Origin: Streptomyces wuyuanensis
GTDB taxonomy: Bacteria > Actinomycetota > Actinomycetes > Streptomycetales > Streptomycetaceae
DNA: 64,000 bases
Direction of reading: 5' to 3'
Assembly: GCF_900103455.1 (NCBI RefSeq)
Contig: NZ_FNHI01000031.1
Span: 1 to 64,000 of the forward strand
Under the pieces are notes generated by a model. That model saw only the letters and a list, made by a program, of their open reading frames with translations, was not told the DNA's origin and made no database searches. Below are positions 8,113 to 16,894 of the stretch, piece after piece. A program made the position numbers and the translations under genes. Position 1 is the first letter of the stretch. Every line of letters begins with the position of its first letter.

Positions 8113-9757
8113 ATGTCAAACACGGCCGGGATGTCACGCAGGAGATCCACCCGAACGGCCCTCGCCGTCGCCGTCGCGCTGACCTTCGCCGCGGTGGCCC
8201 AGCAGTTGATGCTGGTCGCCGGTCTGGGCGGCGTGCTGCCGGGCCGGCAGCCCTGGCCCTTTCTGCTGGGCGCGGCACCCGCCTGGTGGCTCGCACGTCC
8301 CCGGTGGCGCAAGGCCGACCTGCCCGGGCCCCTCCGCCGGGTGATACGCGAGCTGCGCCGGATACCTGCCCCGGCGTACCTCGCGACCGTGCTGGCGGCT
8401 GCGGCCGGAGCATGGGCCGTACTCCAGGACCACGAGCCCCGGCTGGGGCACGAGGAGGCCGTCTACGCCAACAAGGCCCGCTCCTGGGCCGACGGCAGCC
8501 CCGACGCGGGCTGGGGCAGCTACCGGCCTCCCGGCGCTGGGACGCCTGGCGCTCGCCGTCCACGACGACGTGGGCAGCCTGCGGACGGTGGCTCTCCTGC
8601 TCACGCTCTTCACCATCGTCACGACCTACCTCGTCGCGGCGCGGTGGACGACACCGCACCGAGCCGTCGTGGTCGTCGCACTGCTGCTCTCCGGTCTCGG
8701 ATTCCTGCGCCGCGTACCGGAGTTCCTCAACGACATCGGCACCACCGGCCTGCTGCTGATCGTCGTCTTCCTCCTCACCCGCGCCCAGGAAGTGCGGCAC
8801 TCCCGCGCCCTGCCCGTCGCGGCGGCCGTGGCCGTGGGCGCGATCCACATGCGCTACGGCAGCGTCGGCAACCTCCTGGCGATAGCCCTGGCCGCGCTGT
8901 TCGCCTACGGTCCGCGCGCCTGGCTGGATCAGGGCCGCCGGCTGGCCGTCGCGCTGGCCGTCCTCCTCGTGGGCCTGCTGCCGCACTTCGTCCACGCCAC
9001 GCGGCACACCGGATCGCCGCTGGGCCTGATCCTCTGGGCCGGCTCACAGGCCAACCGCGTGTACGTGGGCGACGGCCTCGTCTACTACCTCGCGATCTTC
9101 CCCTACCGCCTGGCCGGAGACCTGGGCGCCCTGGTGATGGCCGGCGGGCTGCTCCTGACGGCACGTGCCCTGCGCGCCCGGCACGACGGAGCGCCCGTCA
9201 CCCGCCGCCCGGTGTTCCTCGGTTCCTCGTCCGTCCTCGTGTTCGTCGTCCTCGGGCTGGTGACGGACGGCGAACCGCGGTTCGTCTACCTCCCGGTCGT
9301 CCTGCTCACCGTGCTGGGGGTCGAGGCGGTGGCCGAGCGGACCGGCCGCTGGGGAAGGGGCCTGCTCGCCGCCCTCGCCGGACTGGCCGGTCTCACCACC
9401 GCCGGTACGGCCCAGGTCGTGGCCCACGGGGCGATGCCCGGGCCCGACCGTCTCAGCCGCTCCGTCGCACCGGTCGCCGAGCGCCTCGCGACCGAGGGCC
9501 CCTGCCTCCTGGTCACCGGCTACGAACCCGAGATGGGCTGGTACTCGGGCTGCGACGCGGTCACCTACGCGCAGTACCGCCGCATGGCGCCGCCCCCGGG
9601 AACCCGCGTGACCCTCGTTCTGTTCGAGCACGGCCGTCTGCAACCGGACCAGGCGGCGCTTGCCCGCCTCGTCGCCGGCCGCGACACCACCGTGCGCACG
9701 ATCCCCACCGACGGCACGCTCGGCACGGCGACCGCGATCACACTGGATCCCGTCTGA
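8113..9757 (+). pseudogene. Frameshifted membrane glycosyltransferase-like protein
   Basis: Two open frames together read as one multi-membrane protein. The first covers residues from the ATG at 8113 (good GGAGG site at about 8097) to YANKARSWADGSPDAGWGSY, a motif region typical of lumen-facing loops in ArnT/PMT-like (GT-C) transferases. From about 8535 the sense continues in another frame, through LPALGRLALAVHDDVG and at least eight hydrophobic helices, to the stop at 9755-9757; EPRFVYLPVVLL near the end is typical of this fold. The break sits in a run of CGGCCTCC. Restoring one extra 8-base unit rejoins the frames with the expected PPGLPALG. It is either a true frameshift by repeat slippage or a sequence error. 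The function, if intact, would be transfer of a sugar from a lipid carrier on the outer face; the acceptor is unknown. Confidence 0.75.
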
Positions 9758-9776
9758 CCGCGTCCGCCCGCGGGGC

Positions 9777-9814
9777 GGGGGAGCGCGGCACCTGGCCCGG
9801 TGCCGCGCTCCCCC
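9777..9814. terminator. Bidirectional hairpin terminator
   Basis: A perfect 16-bp stem (9777-9792 with 9799-9814) and a 6-base loop lie between two convergent genes. It probably ends transcription from both sides. Confidence 0.75.
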
Positions 9815-9825
9815 CGCCGAGGCCG

Positions 9826-10764
9826 TCAGGGCAACGGGCCGTCCGCGGCCGCGGGTTCGCCGCAGTCGGCACGGATCAGGGCGGTCACGGTGTCGGCGGT
9901 GCGGTCGAGATGGCTGCGGCCGTCGGGCACCCGGGCGGACGGGCTGATGTAGCTCCGGGGCCCGACGTGCGTGGCCGGGTCGAGCCGGTGCACGGTGATC
10001 TTCCCGGCGCGGCGGGCCCGGTTCCATCCGCTGCCGTGGAACACCCGCCAGCGCTGGGGGAAGATCCAGGTGCCGAGGCGTTCGATCCGGTCGCTCGCGC
10101 TGGTCAGCCGATGCAGGTGCTCGGCGCGGGTGAGATCGTTGGCACCGTTGTGGAATCCGCCCAGGGTGATCAGCAGGAGCGGGGCGCCCAGTTGGGTGCG
10201 GAGTCCGTCGACCGCGCCGGTGGCGACCTGCGCGCCGCCGCTGTAGCTGAGCAGCACCACGGGGACACCGCTGCCGGGACGGTAGCCGGCGAGCCGGAGC
10301 TGAACGGCGATCTGTGAGCCGATGGCCCGGTTGTACAGGGGCCGGTAGCGGTGGTCGGCGGCGACGAAGATCTGCATGACGTTGTGCAGGAAAAGGAGGA
10401 CGCCGATACGGCGGCGAAGCCAGGCCCACACCGGCCGCTCGGCCAGTGGGTCGGCCAGCGGCGAGTAGGGCTGCACCTGGCCCAGCACCCGCAACCCCGG
10501 GGCCCTGGCTATCAGGGCCTTGACCAGCTGGCCGCCGTCCCGGCTGTCCCGGACGCGGCGTTTGCCGATGCCGTCCAGGTAGACCAGGTAGGCGTCGGGG
10601 GGGCTGTCGGGGTCCGCGCCGCGGGCGTACGGCACGCCCCGGGGAAGCTCGGTGACGGGGGCCCGCCAGCGCGCGCCGTAGGCCATCACCTCGTAGCGCG
10701 CAAGCAGGGCTTCGGCGAGCAGGACGGGTCCGATCGCGAAGACCCAGAGCAGGAAGGCGTTCAT
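9826..10764 (-). CDS. Membrane-anchored alpha/beta-hydrolase-like protein
   Basis: 312 residues. An N-terminal hydrophobic segment (about 3-22) is followed by a soluble domain with the sequence VVLLSYSGGAQVA, which fits the GxSxG-type nucleophile elbow of alpha/beta hydrolases with Ser as the first position changed to SYSGG. A second hydrophobic stretch lies near residue 120 (RIGVLLFLHNVMQIF). The likely fold is an esterase or lipase; the catalytic acid and His cannot be assigned with confidence, although HGSGWN and HVG stretches near the C-terminus are candidates. The start ATG at 10764 overlaps the stop of the previous gene. It is the last gene of a four-gene operon that also has a patatin and a glycosyltransferase, so a role in lipid or glycolipid turnover is plausible. 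Confidence 0.6.
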   Translation of the reverse strand: MNAFLLWVFAIGPVLLAEALLARYEVMAYGARWRAPVTELPRGVPYARGADPDSPPDAYLVYLDGIGKRRVRDSRDGGQLVKALIARAPGLRVLGQVQPYSPLADPLAERPVWAWLRRRIGVLLFLHNVMQIFVAADHRYRPLYNRAIGSQIAVQLRLAGYRPGSGVPVVLLSYSGGAQVATGAVDGLRTQLGAPLLLITLGGFHNGANDLTRAEHLHRLTSASDRIERLGTWIFPQRWRVFHGSGWNRARRAGKITVHRLDPATHVGPRSYISPSARVPDGRSHLDRTADTVTALIRADCGEPAAADGPLP

Positions 10765-11246
10765 GCGATCGACTCCCGCGCCTCGGTCGCGCTGATCCTC
10801 ACGACCAGACGTCGGACCGCCTCCACCGCGACACCGAGCCCGGTCCCGGCGGCGGCCACGCAACCGGCTGCGCTCCACCAGCCCAGCCCGGTCCCCATGG
10901 CGAGCTGGCTCGCCAGTTGGGCCCCGACCCCTACGAAGAGCAGCAGATGGAGGAACGGGCCGAGCAGGGGGAACGCGAGGACGGCGGCGAGCACGAGCGG
11001 GGCGACCAGGTCGGGTGTCCACACCAGTCGCGCGCCCGGCGGCGGAGCGGACAGCAACAGCTCGGCCAGGGTCCACGCGGCCGACGGCCACAACGCGAGC
11101 ACGGCACCCTCGACAAGGCCACCGGCCACCAGCGACCCGGCGACCAGGGTCCGCGACATGCCGGGCCGGCGCACCGCCAGGGGCAGGATGCGCCCGGCGG
11201 CCTCCGACACCCCGGCGAACAGCAGCAGGACGACGACGAGTGACAT
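10761..11246 (-). CDS. Small integral membrane protein of unknown function
   Basis: 161 residues, mostly hydrophobic, with four or five membrane helices: residues about 2-18, 33-52, 82-100, 101-118 and 121-143. It ends in a basic stretch. I do not recognise the family. The gene lies 3 bases after the glycosyltransferase stop and overlaps the following hydrolase gene by 4 bases. It is therefore co-translated with them, and may anchor or transport the product made by its neighbours. Confidence 0.7.
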   Translation of the reverse strand: MSLVVVLLLFAGVSEAAGRILPLAVRRPGMSRTLVAGSLVAGGLVEGAVLALWPSAAWTLAELLLSAPPPGARLVWTPDLVAPLVLAAVLAFPLLGPFLHLLLFVGVGAQLASQLAMGTGLGWWSAAGCVAAAGTGLGVAVEAVRRLVVRISATEARESIA

Positions 11247-11249
11247 TGC

Positions 11250-12488
11250 TCAGCCTCGCGGTGACGGATCGACGGAAGTGACGACGGGCCCGGCCGGGCG
11301 GCCGATGGGGCCGGCCGCGCGCAGGTACCGCTCGAGTTCGTCGGCGGCTCGCCGGTATCCGCCCGCCTCACGCTGGGCGACCCGCAGGCCGGCCGCGGCC
11401 GCCCGGAACCGGGGGCGGTGCAGCAGTCGCCCGGCGAGTGCACGCACGGACTCCACGGAGACGTCCTGGGTACGGACCGACAGGCCGGCGCCGAGTTCCT
11501 CGACGCGGCGGGCCACCATCGGCTGGTCGGCGCCCTGCGGGACCACCAGCATCGGAACCCCTGCGTACATGGCCTCGTTGACGCTGTTCATTCCGCCGTG
11601 GGTGACGAACAGCGCCGCGCGGGCCAGTACCTCCGGTTGCGGTACGAAGCGGCGGGCGATGACGTTGGCGGGCAGCGGCCCCAGTGCCGCGGGATCGGTC
11701 TGCCCGGTGGACACGATCACGGTGCCGCCCAGCGGGGCCAGCGCCGTGGCGAAAGTGCGCAGCAACCGCGGGTCGGCGTTGAACACCGTGCCCAGCGAGG
11801 CGTACAGCACCGGGCCGCGCAGCCCGTCTGCCGGGAAGGAGGGGTCGGCCGGGCGGGCGCCGATGCTCGGGCCGACGAACTGGTAGGACCGGTCGAAGCC
11901 CTCGACGCCGGGCTGGAACAGCCGTGAGGTGTACACCAGATTGAGCGGCTGGCGGATGCTTCCCATGTCGAACGCGGGCAGCCCCCCGGTGTCGTAGCGG
12001 CGGCGCAGCGCGCAGCGCGAGCGCGTGTAGCCCCGGAGGCTGCCCGGCCGGGCGGCCGCGGCGGCGAACAGGTCCCATGAACCGCGGGTGGGGCTCGGCA
12101 CGTGCCGGTTGAAGGCGAAGGTGGTGAACGACGCCGCCGCCGGGACCCCGAGTTCGCGTGCGGCGACCGCGCCCCACGGACAGGCGCTGTCGTGCACGAT
12201 CAGCTGGGGCCGGATGCGGCGCAGGTCGTCGAGCACCGTGGGCAGCAGGCGGACGGCGGTGCCGGCCAGCCCCTCGATCAGCGTGAGCGGCGTCGGCGGA
12301 TCGGGCAGCGGCTGGTCGCCCCCGGGGTAGAGGCACACGGTGGCACCGGCGGCCTCGATCTCCTCGTGGAACGCGGGCGAGGTGTGGTACGTGACCGAGT
12401 GGCCGCGCCGGACGAGTTCGGCCACCACCGGCAGCGTCGGGTTGACGCGGCCGTGCATGGCGATGTTGAGGAACGCGACGGTACTCAC
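11250..12488 (-). CDS. UDP-glycosyltransferase of the MGT/GT1 family
   Basis: 412 residues with two Rossmann-like halves (GT-B fold). The N-terminal half starts FLNIAMHGRVNPTLPVVAEL, with the acceptor-side catalytic His in this region. The C-terminal half holds the nucleotide-sugar signature THGGMNSVNEAMYAGVP followed by PQGADQPMVARRVEELGAG. This is the family that includes macrolide glycosyltransferases and plant-like UGTs, which add sugar from a nucleotide donor to lipophilic acceptors. The start is a GTG at 12488 inside the overlap with the upstream patatin gene. Coupling to a patatin and a hydrolase suggests a lipid-like acceptor rather than a macrolide; no polyketide genes are in the window. 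Confidence 0.88.
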   Translation of the reverse strand: MSTVAFLNIAMHGRVNPTLPVVAELVRRGHSVTYHTSPAFHEEIEAAGATVCLYPGGDQPLPDPPTPLTLIEGLAGTAVRLLPTVLDDLRRIRPQLIVHDSACPWGAVAARELGVPAAASFTTFAFNRHVPSPTRGSWDLFAAAAARPGSLRGYTRSRCALRRRYDTGGLPAFDMGSIRQPLNLVYTSRLFQPGVEGFDRSYQFVGPSIGARPADPSFPADGLRGPVLYASLGTVFNADPRLLRTFATALAPLGGTVIVSTGQTDPAALGPLPANVIARRFVPQPEVLARAALFVTHGGMNSVNEAMYAGVPMLVVPQGADQPMVARRVEELGAGLSVRTQDVSVESVRALAGRLLHRPRFRAAAAGLRVAQREAGGYRRAADELERYLRAAGPIGRPAGPVVTSVDPSPRG

Positions 12489-13588
12489 AGTCCGGCCCCC
12501 GATACGGTGCAGGTGGTCGTCCCGCCCGGGCCGGCCGTCGCCGGTGTCGAGACGGCGGCCGTCGACGTCACGGTCGCCGCCGGGGAACCGTCGACCCGGT
12601 ACAGGCCCGGACCGCTGACCCTGAGCTCGTCCAGGAAGCGACCCGCCGAACGGGACGCGGTGCTGATCAGACGCTGGGAATGGCCGAAGTCCCACGGGGC
12701 GGGCCAGCTCTCGATGCCGGTCGGCAGCACGACGGTCGGCACGTGCCGGGACACCTCGTGCAGATCACGCTCGATCTGATGGCGCATCAGCAGCAGTCCG
12801 GCCCTCGCGGCGATCGCCCCGGCCCGCCGGCGCGGGACGGCCGGACGCAACGGCATGCTCTCCGGACCGGTGGACAGCACCACCACACTGGCCGCACCGG
12901 CCTGCAGGGCCGCCAGGACCGGAACGTAGGCGATCAGACCGCCGTCGACGAGGGTCCTGCCCTCGCGATCCACCGGTGGCAGGATCCCGGGAACGGCCGC
13001 GCTGGCGAGCAGCGCGGACTCGAGGTCCCCGTGGTCGAGCAGCACCGGGGCACCGGTGTCGAGGTCCACCGCCACCGCGGTGAACGGGACGGGCAGTTCC
13101 TCGATCCGGCGCGGGAGTCCGGACCGCGCGATCAGCCGGCGCAGGCCGCGATCGGTGAAGATGCTGGCCCGTGAGGACGGGCAGCCCAGCGGATAGACCT
13201 GGCGGCGGCGCAGCTGGGTCCACACGGTGTCCAGCCACGGTGCGGAGCCGTCGGGGTGGGCCGCCGCGATGGCCCCGACGAGGGCGCCCACCGAGGTTCC
13301 GATGATCATGTCCGGTACGAAGCCGCGCTCCTCCAGCGCGTACCCGAGGCCGACATGCGCCGCTCCGAGCACGCCGCCGGCGCCCACCACCACCGCCACG
13401 GGGCGGGGAAGCGCACTCAGGCCGGCCGAGGCGGGGCCATCGGGCGGCCTGCTCGCCGGCAGGAGGCCCGCGCCGTCGCCACGGGTGGTCGTTCGGCGCT
13501 CGTCGCGCCACGACCACTCGTCGAGCCGCGCTCCCCTGAAGCGCAGGCGTCCCCATGAGGCCGGAACCCGGCCACAAGCAATCCTCAT
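12485..13588 (-). CDS. Patatin-like phospholipase
   Basis: 367 residues. It shows the three patatin marks in order: a glycine-rich oxyanion segment GAGGVLGAAH (69-78), the nucleophile elbow GTSVG (Ser99), and the catalytic-dyad Asp in VDGG (Asp215). Such proteins cleave acyl groups from lipids using a Ser-Asp dyad. The first 60 residues are an unmatched, Arg-rich extension. A further in-frame Met is absent near the domain start, and the ATG at 13588 has a GAAAGGTGA site, so the long start is kept. There is no signal peptide, so it probably acts inside. It leads an operon of four overlapping genes. Confidence 0.88.
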   Translation of the reverse strand: MRIACGRVPASWGRLRFRGARLDEWSWRDERRTTTRGDGAGLLPASRPPDGPASAGLSALPRPVAVVVGAGGVLGAAHVGLGYALEERGFVPDMIIGTSVGALVGAIAAAHPDGSAPWLDTVWTQLRRRQVYPLGCPSSRASIFTDRGLRRLIARSGLPRRIEELPVPFTAVAVDLDTGAPVLLDHGDLESALLASAAVPGILPPVDREGRTLVDGGLIAYVPVLAALQAGAASVVVLSTGPESMPLRPAVPRRRAGAIAARAGLLLMRHQIERDLHEVSRHVPTVVLPTGIESWPAPWDFGHSQRLISTASRSAGRFLDELRVSGPGLYRVDGSPAATVTSTAAVSTPATAGPGGTTTCTVSGAGL

Positions 13589-14107
13589 GATTCACCTTTC
13601 TCACCACGGCACCGAAGCGGATCGGTCCCGCAGCCGGGTCCCGACCGCCTGCCGGCCGGGGCGCCACCGGTCGGTCGTGTCCGGTGAGGCCGTCACGGAG
13701 TCGTGTGACAACGCGTTGCGTCCGTGGGTCGCGAGGCGCATGGCGCCCCGCCGGATCTGTGGTGTTGGGTCCGGGCCCGAGAGGCTTCGGGCCCGAGCAG
13801 GTAGCTGCCGTCCTGTCCGGGGAGCGGGCCGTACGGCGCATTCTGTCGCCACCGGCGCGAAGACCCCGCAAGGCCGGAAGAAGTAGGAGGGAGAAGGGCA
13901 GTTGGCGCGCGGGCCGACGGTTCCGCCGTCTCCGCGGGCGGTCGGCGGCGTCGATCGGCTCCGTCCGGCCCGGCTCCGCGGGACGCACGGACCGTGCGTG
14001 GACCGGGAGCCGCACTGCCCGGCGGGCTGCCCGCCGCCGGTGTCACCCGGTGGCAGCGGTCGCACCAGGGCATCTGTGACCTCGTGCGTACGGGCGTACC
14101 GTCGCGG
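13589..14107. other. Long non-coding gap
   Basis: About 520 bases without a protein-like frame. It lies upstream of the patatin operon and downstream of the degraded sigma-factor tail on the same strand. It may hold decayed remains of the sigma factor's C-terminal domain, but I see no clear match. Confidence 0.5.
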
Positions 14108-14941
14108 TCACGTACCGCACAACGCCGCGCCGAGTACGGCATCGACGCGGGAAGGCGCATCCGTTGTGCCGGGCCTGTACGGCCGTTGCCCTCGACCGGC
14201 CCTGGACGCGCGTTGCGCCGTCGACGCGGTTGCGCGGAGACGCGGCTGACCACGTGCGCACGGCCCGGGACACGTGCACAAGCGGCGCCCCGGGTATCGC
14301 GTCCGCCGGACGGACGTGAGGCATCCGGGGGTGAGCAGGGCCTCCAGTGAGGCCACGTCCCCTGTTCGAGCCGCTGCGACGAACGTGTCGACGAGGCGTC
14401 GGTGCTCCGTCGTGTCCACGGTTCTGCGCTGCCCGGCCGACAGACGCCTGCGGGCGCGGCTCACGATCTTCCGCACGTTGGCGAGACTGACCTGAAGGAT
14501 CTCGGCTATCTCGGAGTAGGCGTATTCGAACGCCTCGCGCAGGACGTACGCGGCGCGTTCCATGGGGGTCAGCCTCTCCAGCACCAGCCGCAGGGCCAGT
14601 TCCACTGCCTCCGCGCGCTGCGCGCCCGCCTCCGGCTCCACGCTCGTGTCGATGGGTTCGGGCGACCGGGGCCCGAGGCAGACTTCCCGGCGCGTATGCG
14701 CGGACTTCGCGACGTTGATGGCCAGGCGGGTCGTCGTGACCGAGAGGAAGGCCGCCGGGCTCACCACCGCGGAGCGGTCGGTCTTCTGCCATCGCAGCCA
14801 CACTTCCTGGACCACGTCTTCGGCATCGGCCGTACTGCCGAGCACGCGATAGGCGATTCCGAAAAGGCGCGGCCGGTGTTGCACGAAGACGGAGAGGGCC
14901 TCGTGGAGGGTACTTGTCGTGGGGGGTGTTTGAAGATGCAT
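14108..14941 (-). CDS. ECF sigma factor (ECF41-like) with degraded C-terminus
   Basis: 277 residues as read. Region 2 lies at about 18-85 (FGIAYRVLGSTADAEDVVQEVWLRW) and region 4 at about 120-180 (ERLTPMERAAYVLREAF, with the recognition helix near SLANVRKIVSRARRR). After region 4 the sequence enters the SnoaL-like C-terminal domain of ECF41 factors (TGDVASLEALLTP), but then changes abruptly to Arg/Pro/Cys-rich text of the kind produced by out-of-frame reading. The accessory domain is thus lost or frameshifted near 14320. In intact ECF41 proteins this domain controls activity. The ATG at 14941 lies inside the end of the nitroreductase frame, so the two genes overlap by 181 bases. Confidence 0.75.
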   Translation of the reverse strand: MHLQTPPTTSTLHEALSVFVQHRPRLFGIAYRVLGSTADAEDVVQEVWLRWQKTDRSAVVSPAAFLSVTTTRLAINVAKSAHTRREVCLGPRSPEPIDTSVEPEAGAQRAEAVELALRLVLERLTPMERAAYVLREAFEYAYSEIAEILQVSLANVRKIVSRARRRLSAGQRRTVDTTEHRRLVDTFVAAARTGDVASLEALLTPGCLTSVRRTRYPGRRLCTCPGPCARGQPRLRATASTAQRASRAGRGQRPYRPGTTDAPSRVDAVLGAALCGT

Positions 14942-15702
14942 GGTTCCGTGGTTCCGTTCTTCCGATTGCGGCCGTCCGCGCAGGGATCACCCTGCTGCGG
15001 GGCTGCGGCAGGCAGCCCCGGCAAGCGGTCCGCGGCCGGCTCCCCGACGAACGTGACCGTCTCGTCGAGCGGCGCCCGGCCCGTACGGGTGTGACGCACC
15101 GTGACGTCCTCGAACCCGATCGACATGCCGCAGAAGAGGATGAGCCCGCCCGGGGGCGAGAGGACCTCCGCGACGGTCCGGTGGTACTTCGCCCACGCCA
15201 TCTGCGCGCAGCTGTGCAGCCCTTCGGCGCGGAGCAGCAGCATGACGGTCTGCAGATACATCCCGACGTCGGACCACTGGGGCGGGCCCAGGTCGCGGTC
15301 GATGTAGCAGAACAGGGCGGCGGGCGCACCGAAGCAGTCCCAGTTCGCGGCGGCGGCCCGCTGGCGCGCATCCAGGTCCTCGCGCGCGATGCCGAGGTCC
15401 CCGTAGCGCTGCTCGCCGAAGGCCGAACGGCGTTCACGGTAGGGCGACTTCAGCGCCGGCGGGTACATCTCGTACTCCGGCTCGTCCCACGGTTCACATC
15501 CGGCCACGCGTTCACCCGCGCGCTTCTTCAGCTCGGCCAGCGGCGCGCCGGTCAGCACGTAGACGCGCCACGGCTGGAGGTTCGATGCGGACGGCGACCA
15601 GGCGGCCGCGCGCAGTACACGTTCCAGCAGCTCTCTTGGGACCTGCCGGCCGATGTATCCGCGCACGGCCCGTCGGCTCGTGACCGCCTCGTAGATGTCC
15701 AA
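14761..15702 (-). CDS. Nitroreductase-family FMN oxidoreductase with unusual C-terminal extension
   Basis: 313 residues as read. Residues 1-225 form a full nitroreductase domain: SRRAVRGY near the start (flavin-binding Arg residues), AAWSPSASNLQPWRVYV, and GFEDVTVRHTRTGRAPLDE near the end. Such enzymes use FMN and NAD(P)H to reduce nitro compounds or quinones. Family members normally end near DETVTFVGE; here the frame runs on for about 85 low-complexity residues, crossing into the sigma gene in another frame. The normal stop has probably been lost by an indel near 15030. The start is TTG at 15702, supported by a strong AAGGAGGT seven bases upstream. It is divergent from the azoreductase gene across a 28-base palindrome. 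Confidence 0.85.
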   Translation of the reverse strand: MDIYEAVTSRRAVRGYIGRQVPRELLERVLRAAAWSPSASNLQPWRVYVLTGAPLAELKKRAGERVAGCEPWDEPEYEMYPPALKSPYRERRSAFGEQRYGDLGIAREDLDARQRAAAANWDCFGAPAALFCYIDRDLGPPQWSDVGMYLQTVMLLLRAEGLHSCAQMAWAKYHRTVAEVLSPPGGLILFCGMSIGFEDVTVRHTRTGRAPLDETVTFVGEPAADRLPGLPAAAPQQGDPCADGRNRKNGTTEPCIFKHPPRQVPSTRPSPSSCNTGRAFSESPIACSAVRPMPKTWSRKCGCDGRRPTAPRW

Positions 15703-15750
15703 GATCGCCGACCTCCTTCATCCGTTCGCCGTCCCAGTTTTCGTTACACC

Positions 15751-15778
15751 CGAGATGGTATCACTCAATACCATCTCG
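15751..15778. promoter_or_regulatory. Perfect palindrome between nitroreductase and azoreductase genes
   Basis: Eleven-base arms CGAGATGGTAT and ATACCATCTCG flank a 6-base centre. It lies about 50 bases before the nitroreductase start and 78 before the azoreductase start. Bases 15761-15771 (TCACTCAATAC) match 10 of 11 bases in the palindrome before the MarR gene, so the same regulator probably binds both. Confidence 0.65.
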
Positions 15779-15855
15779 TGCTTAACTATATTTGGGCAGA
15801 AAACCCGCAAGCCCGTGGTTGCACGCCGCGGGCATCACCTTTTGGAGAGAGATCC

Positions 15856-16506
15856 ATGGCCACGCTGCTGCACATCGACTCGTCCGTGTTCCCCGGCGAG
15901 ACGTCCTCGTCACGCTCGGTGACGGACGCCTTCCGGAAGGCCTGGGGGGAGCAGCACCCGGAGGGCAGGGTGATCTACCGCGACCTCGCCGCCGACCCCG
16001 TCCCGCACATCACCGCCACAGCCCACTTGGCGGGGCTCGCCCCGGCGTCTGAGCGCACCCCGGAGCAGTCCGCCGCGCTCGCCGCGCGCGTGGAGCTGAT
16101 AGAGGAGCTCGAGCAGGCGGACGCGGTCCTGATCGGCGCCCCGATGTACAACTACTCGATCCCGTCGACCCTCAAGACATGGCTGGACAACGTGATCCTG
16201 GCGGGCCGCACCTCGGGCGAGACCCCGTCCGCCCAGGGCACACCGGTCGTCGTCGTCGCCAGTCGCGGCGGCTCCTACGCGCCGGGCACACCGCGCGAGG
16301 GCTTCGAGTTCGTACAGAACTACCTGGAGGCCGTCCTCAAGGGCAGCCTCGGCCTGGAACCCGAATTCATCGTCCCGGAACTGACCATGGCCCCCCGCGT
16401 CCCGGCCATGTCCGAGCTGGTCCCCCTCTACCACGCCTCTCGCGAGCGCGCCTTCGTCGAAGCGGCCACCAAGGCCAAGGATCTCGCCGAGCGCCTCGCC
16501 GTGTGA
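15856..16506 (+). CDS. azoR: FMN-dependent NADH-azoreductase
   Basis: 216 residues with a flavodoxin-like fold. It starts with LLHIDSS (FMN phosphate loop), has APMYNYSIPSTLKTWLDNV (the most conserved AzoR segment, about 95-113) and ASRGGSY (about 136). Known members transfer electrons from NADH to quinones and azo dyes and protect against thiol-reactive stress. The ATG at 15856 has TGGAGAGA about 5-10 bases upstream. It is divergent from the nitroreductase and shares a palindromic control site with it. A strong hairpin follows the stop. Confidence 0.92.
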   Translation: MATLLHIDSSVFPGETSSSRSVTDAFRKAWGEQHPEGRVIYRDLAADPVPHITATAHLAGLAPASERTPEQSAALAARVELIEELEQADAVLIGAPMYNYSIPSTLKTWLDNVILAGRTSGETPSAQGTPVVVVASRGGSYAPGTPREGFEFVQNYLEAVLKGSLGLEPEFIVPELTMAPRVPAMSELVPLYHASRERAFVEAATKAKDLAERLAV

Positions 16507-16523
16507 ACTCACGCGCAAGGGAA

Positions 16524-16558
16524 GCCGTGTGGCGCCTCACCGCAGGACGCCACACGGC
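16524..16558 (+). terminator. Hairpin terminator after azoreductase
   Basis: An 11-bp perfect stem, GCCGTGTGGCG with CGCCACACGGC, and a 13-base loop, 17 bases past the stop. Confidence 0.7.
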
Positions 16559-16894
16559 ACCCCGTCGTCCGCACCTCTCCGGACACGGCGACTGAGGGCC
16601 CGCATCTGCGGCCGGACGCCTCGCCCGCCCGAACGTCCGGCCGCAGGCGGGATGCGCGAAGGGGCCGCCATGGCCGCCAGAACGGGAAGACACCGCCGTT
16701 CGGATGTGCCGCTCGTGGTACCGGACCGTCAGCTCGGGCCCGCCTCGAGCACTCGGGCGCGGCCCCCGCGGAGCAGCCGGCTCCGGCGGGTGGCAACGAT
16801 GCGGCTCCGGGCCGGGGCCGCCGCGGAGGTCCGTGCGGGAACGGCCGCCCCGAACGCCTTGTGACCGGCGGCGGCAACCGGTGGCGAGGCGCGC
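16559..16894. other. Gap without a gene
   Basis: About 336 bases of GC-rich sequence between the azoreductase terminator and the end of the MarR gene. Nothing protein-like or clearly structured was seen. Confidence 0.5.

Noticed and set aside
11250..12488. Macrolide-inactivating glycosyltransferase for antibiotic resistance
   Set aside because: The operon context is lipid-type and no macrolide genes are in view; the general UGT call is safer.
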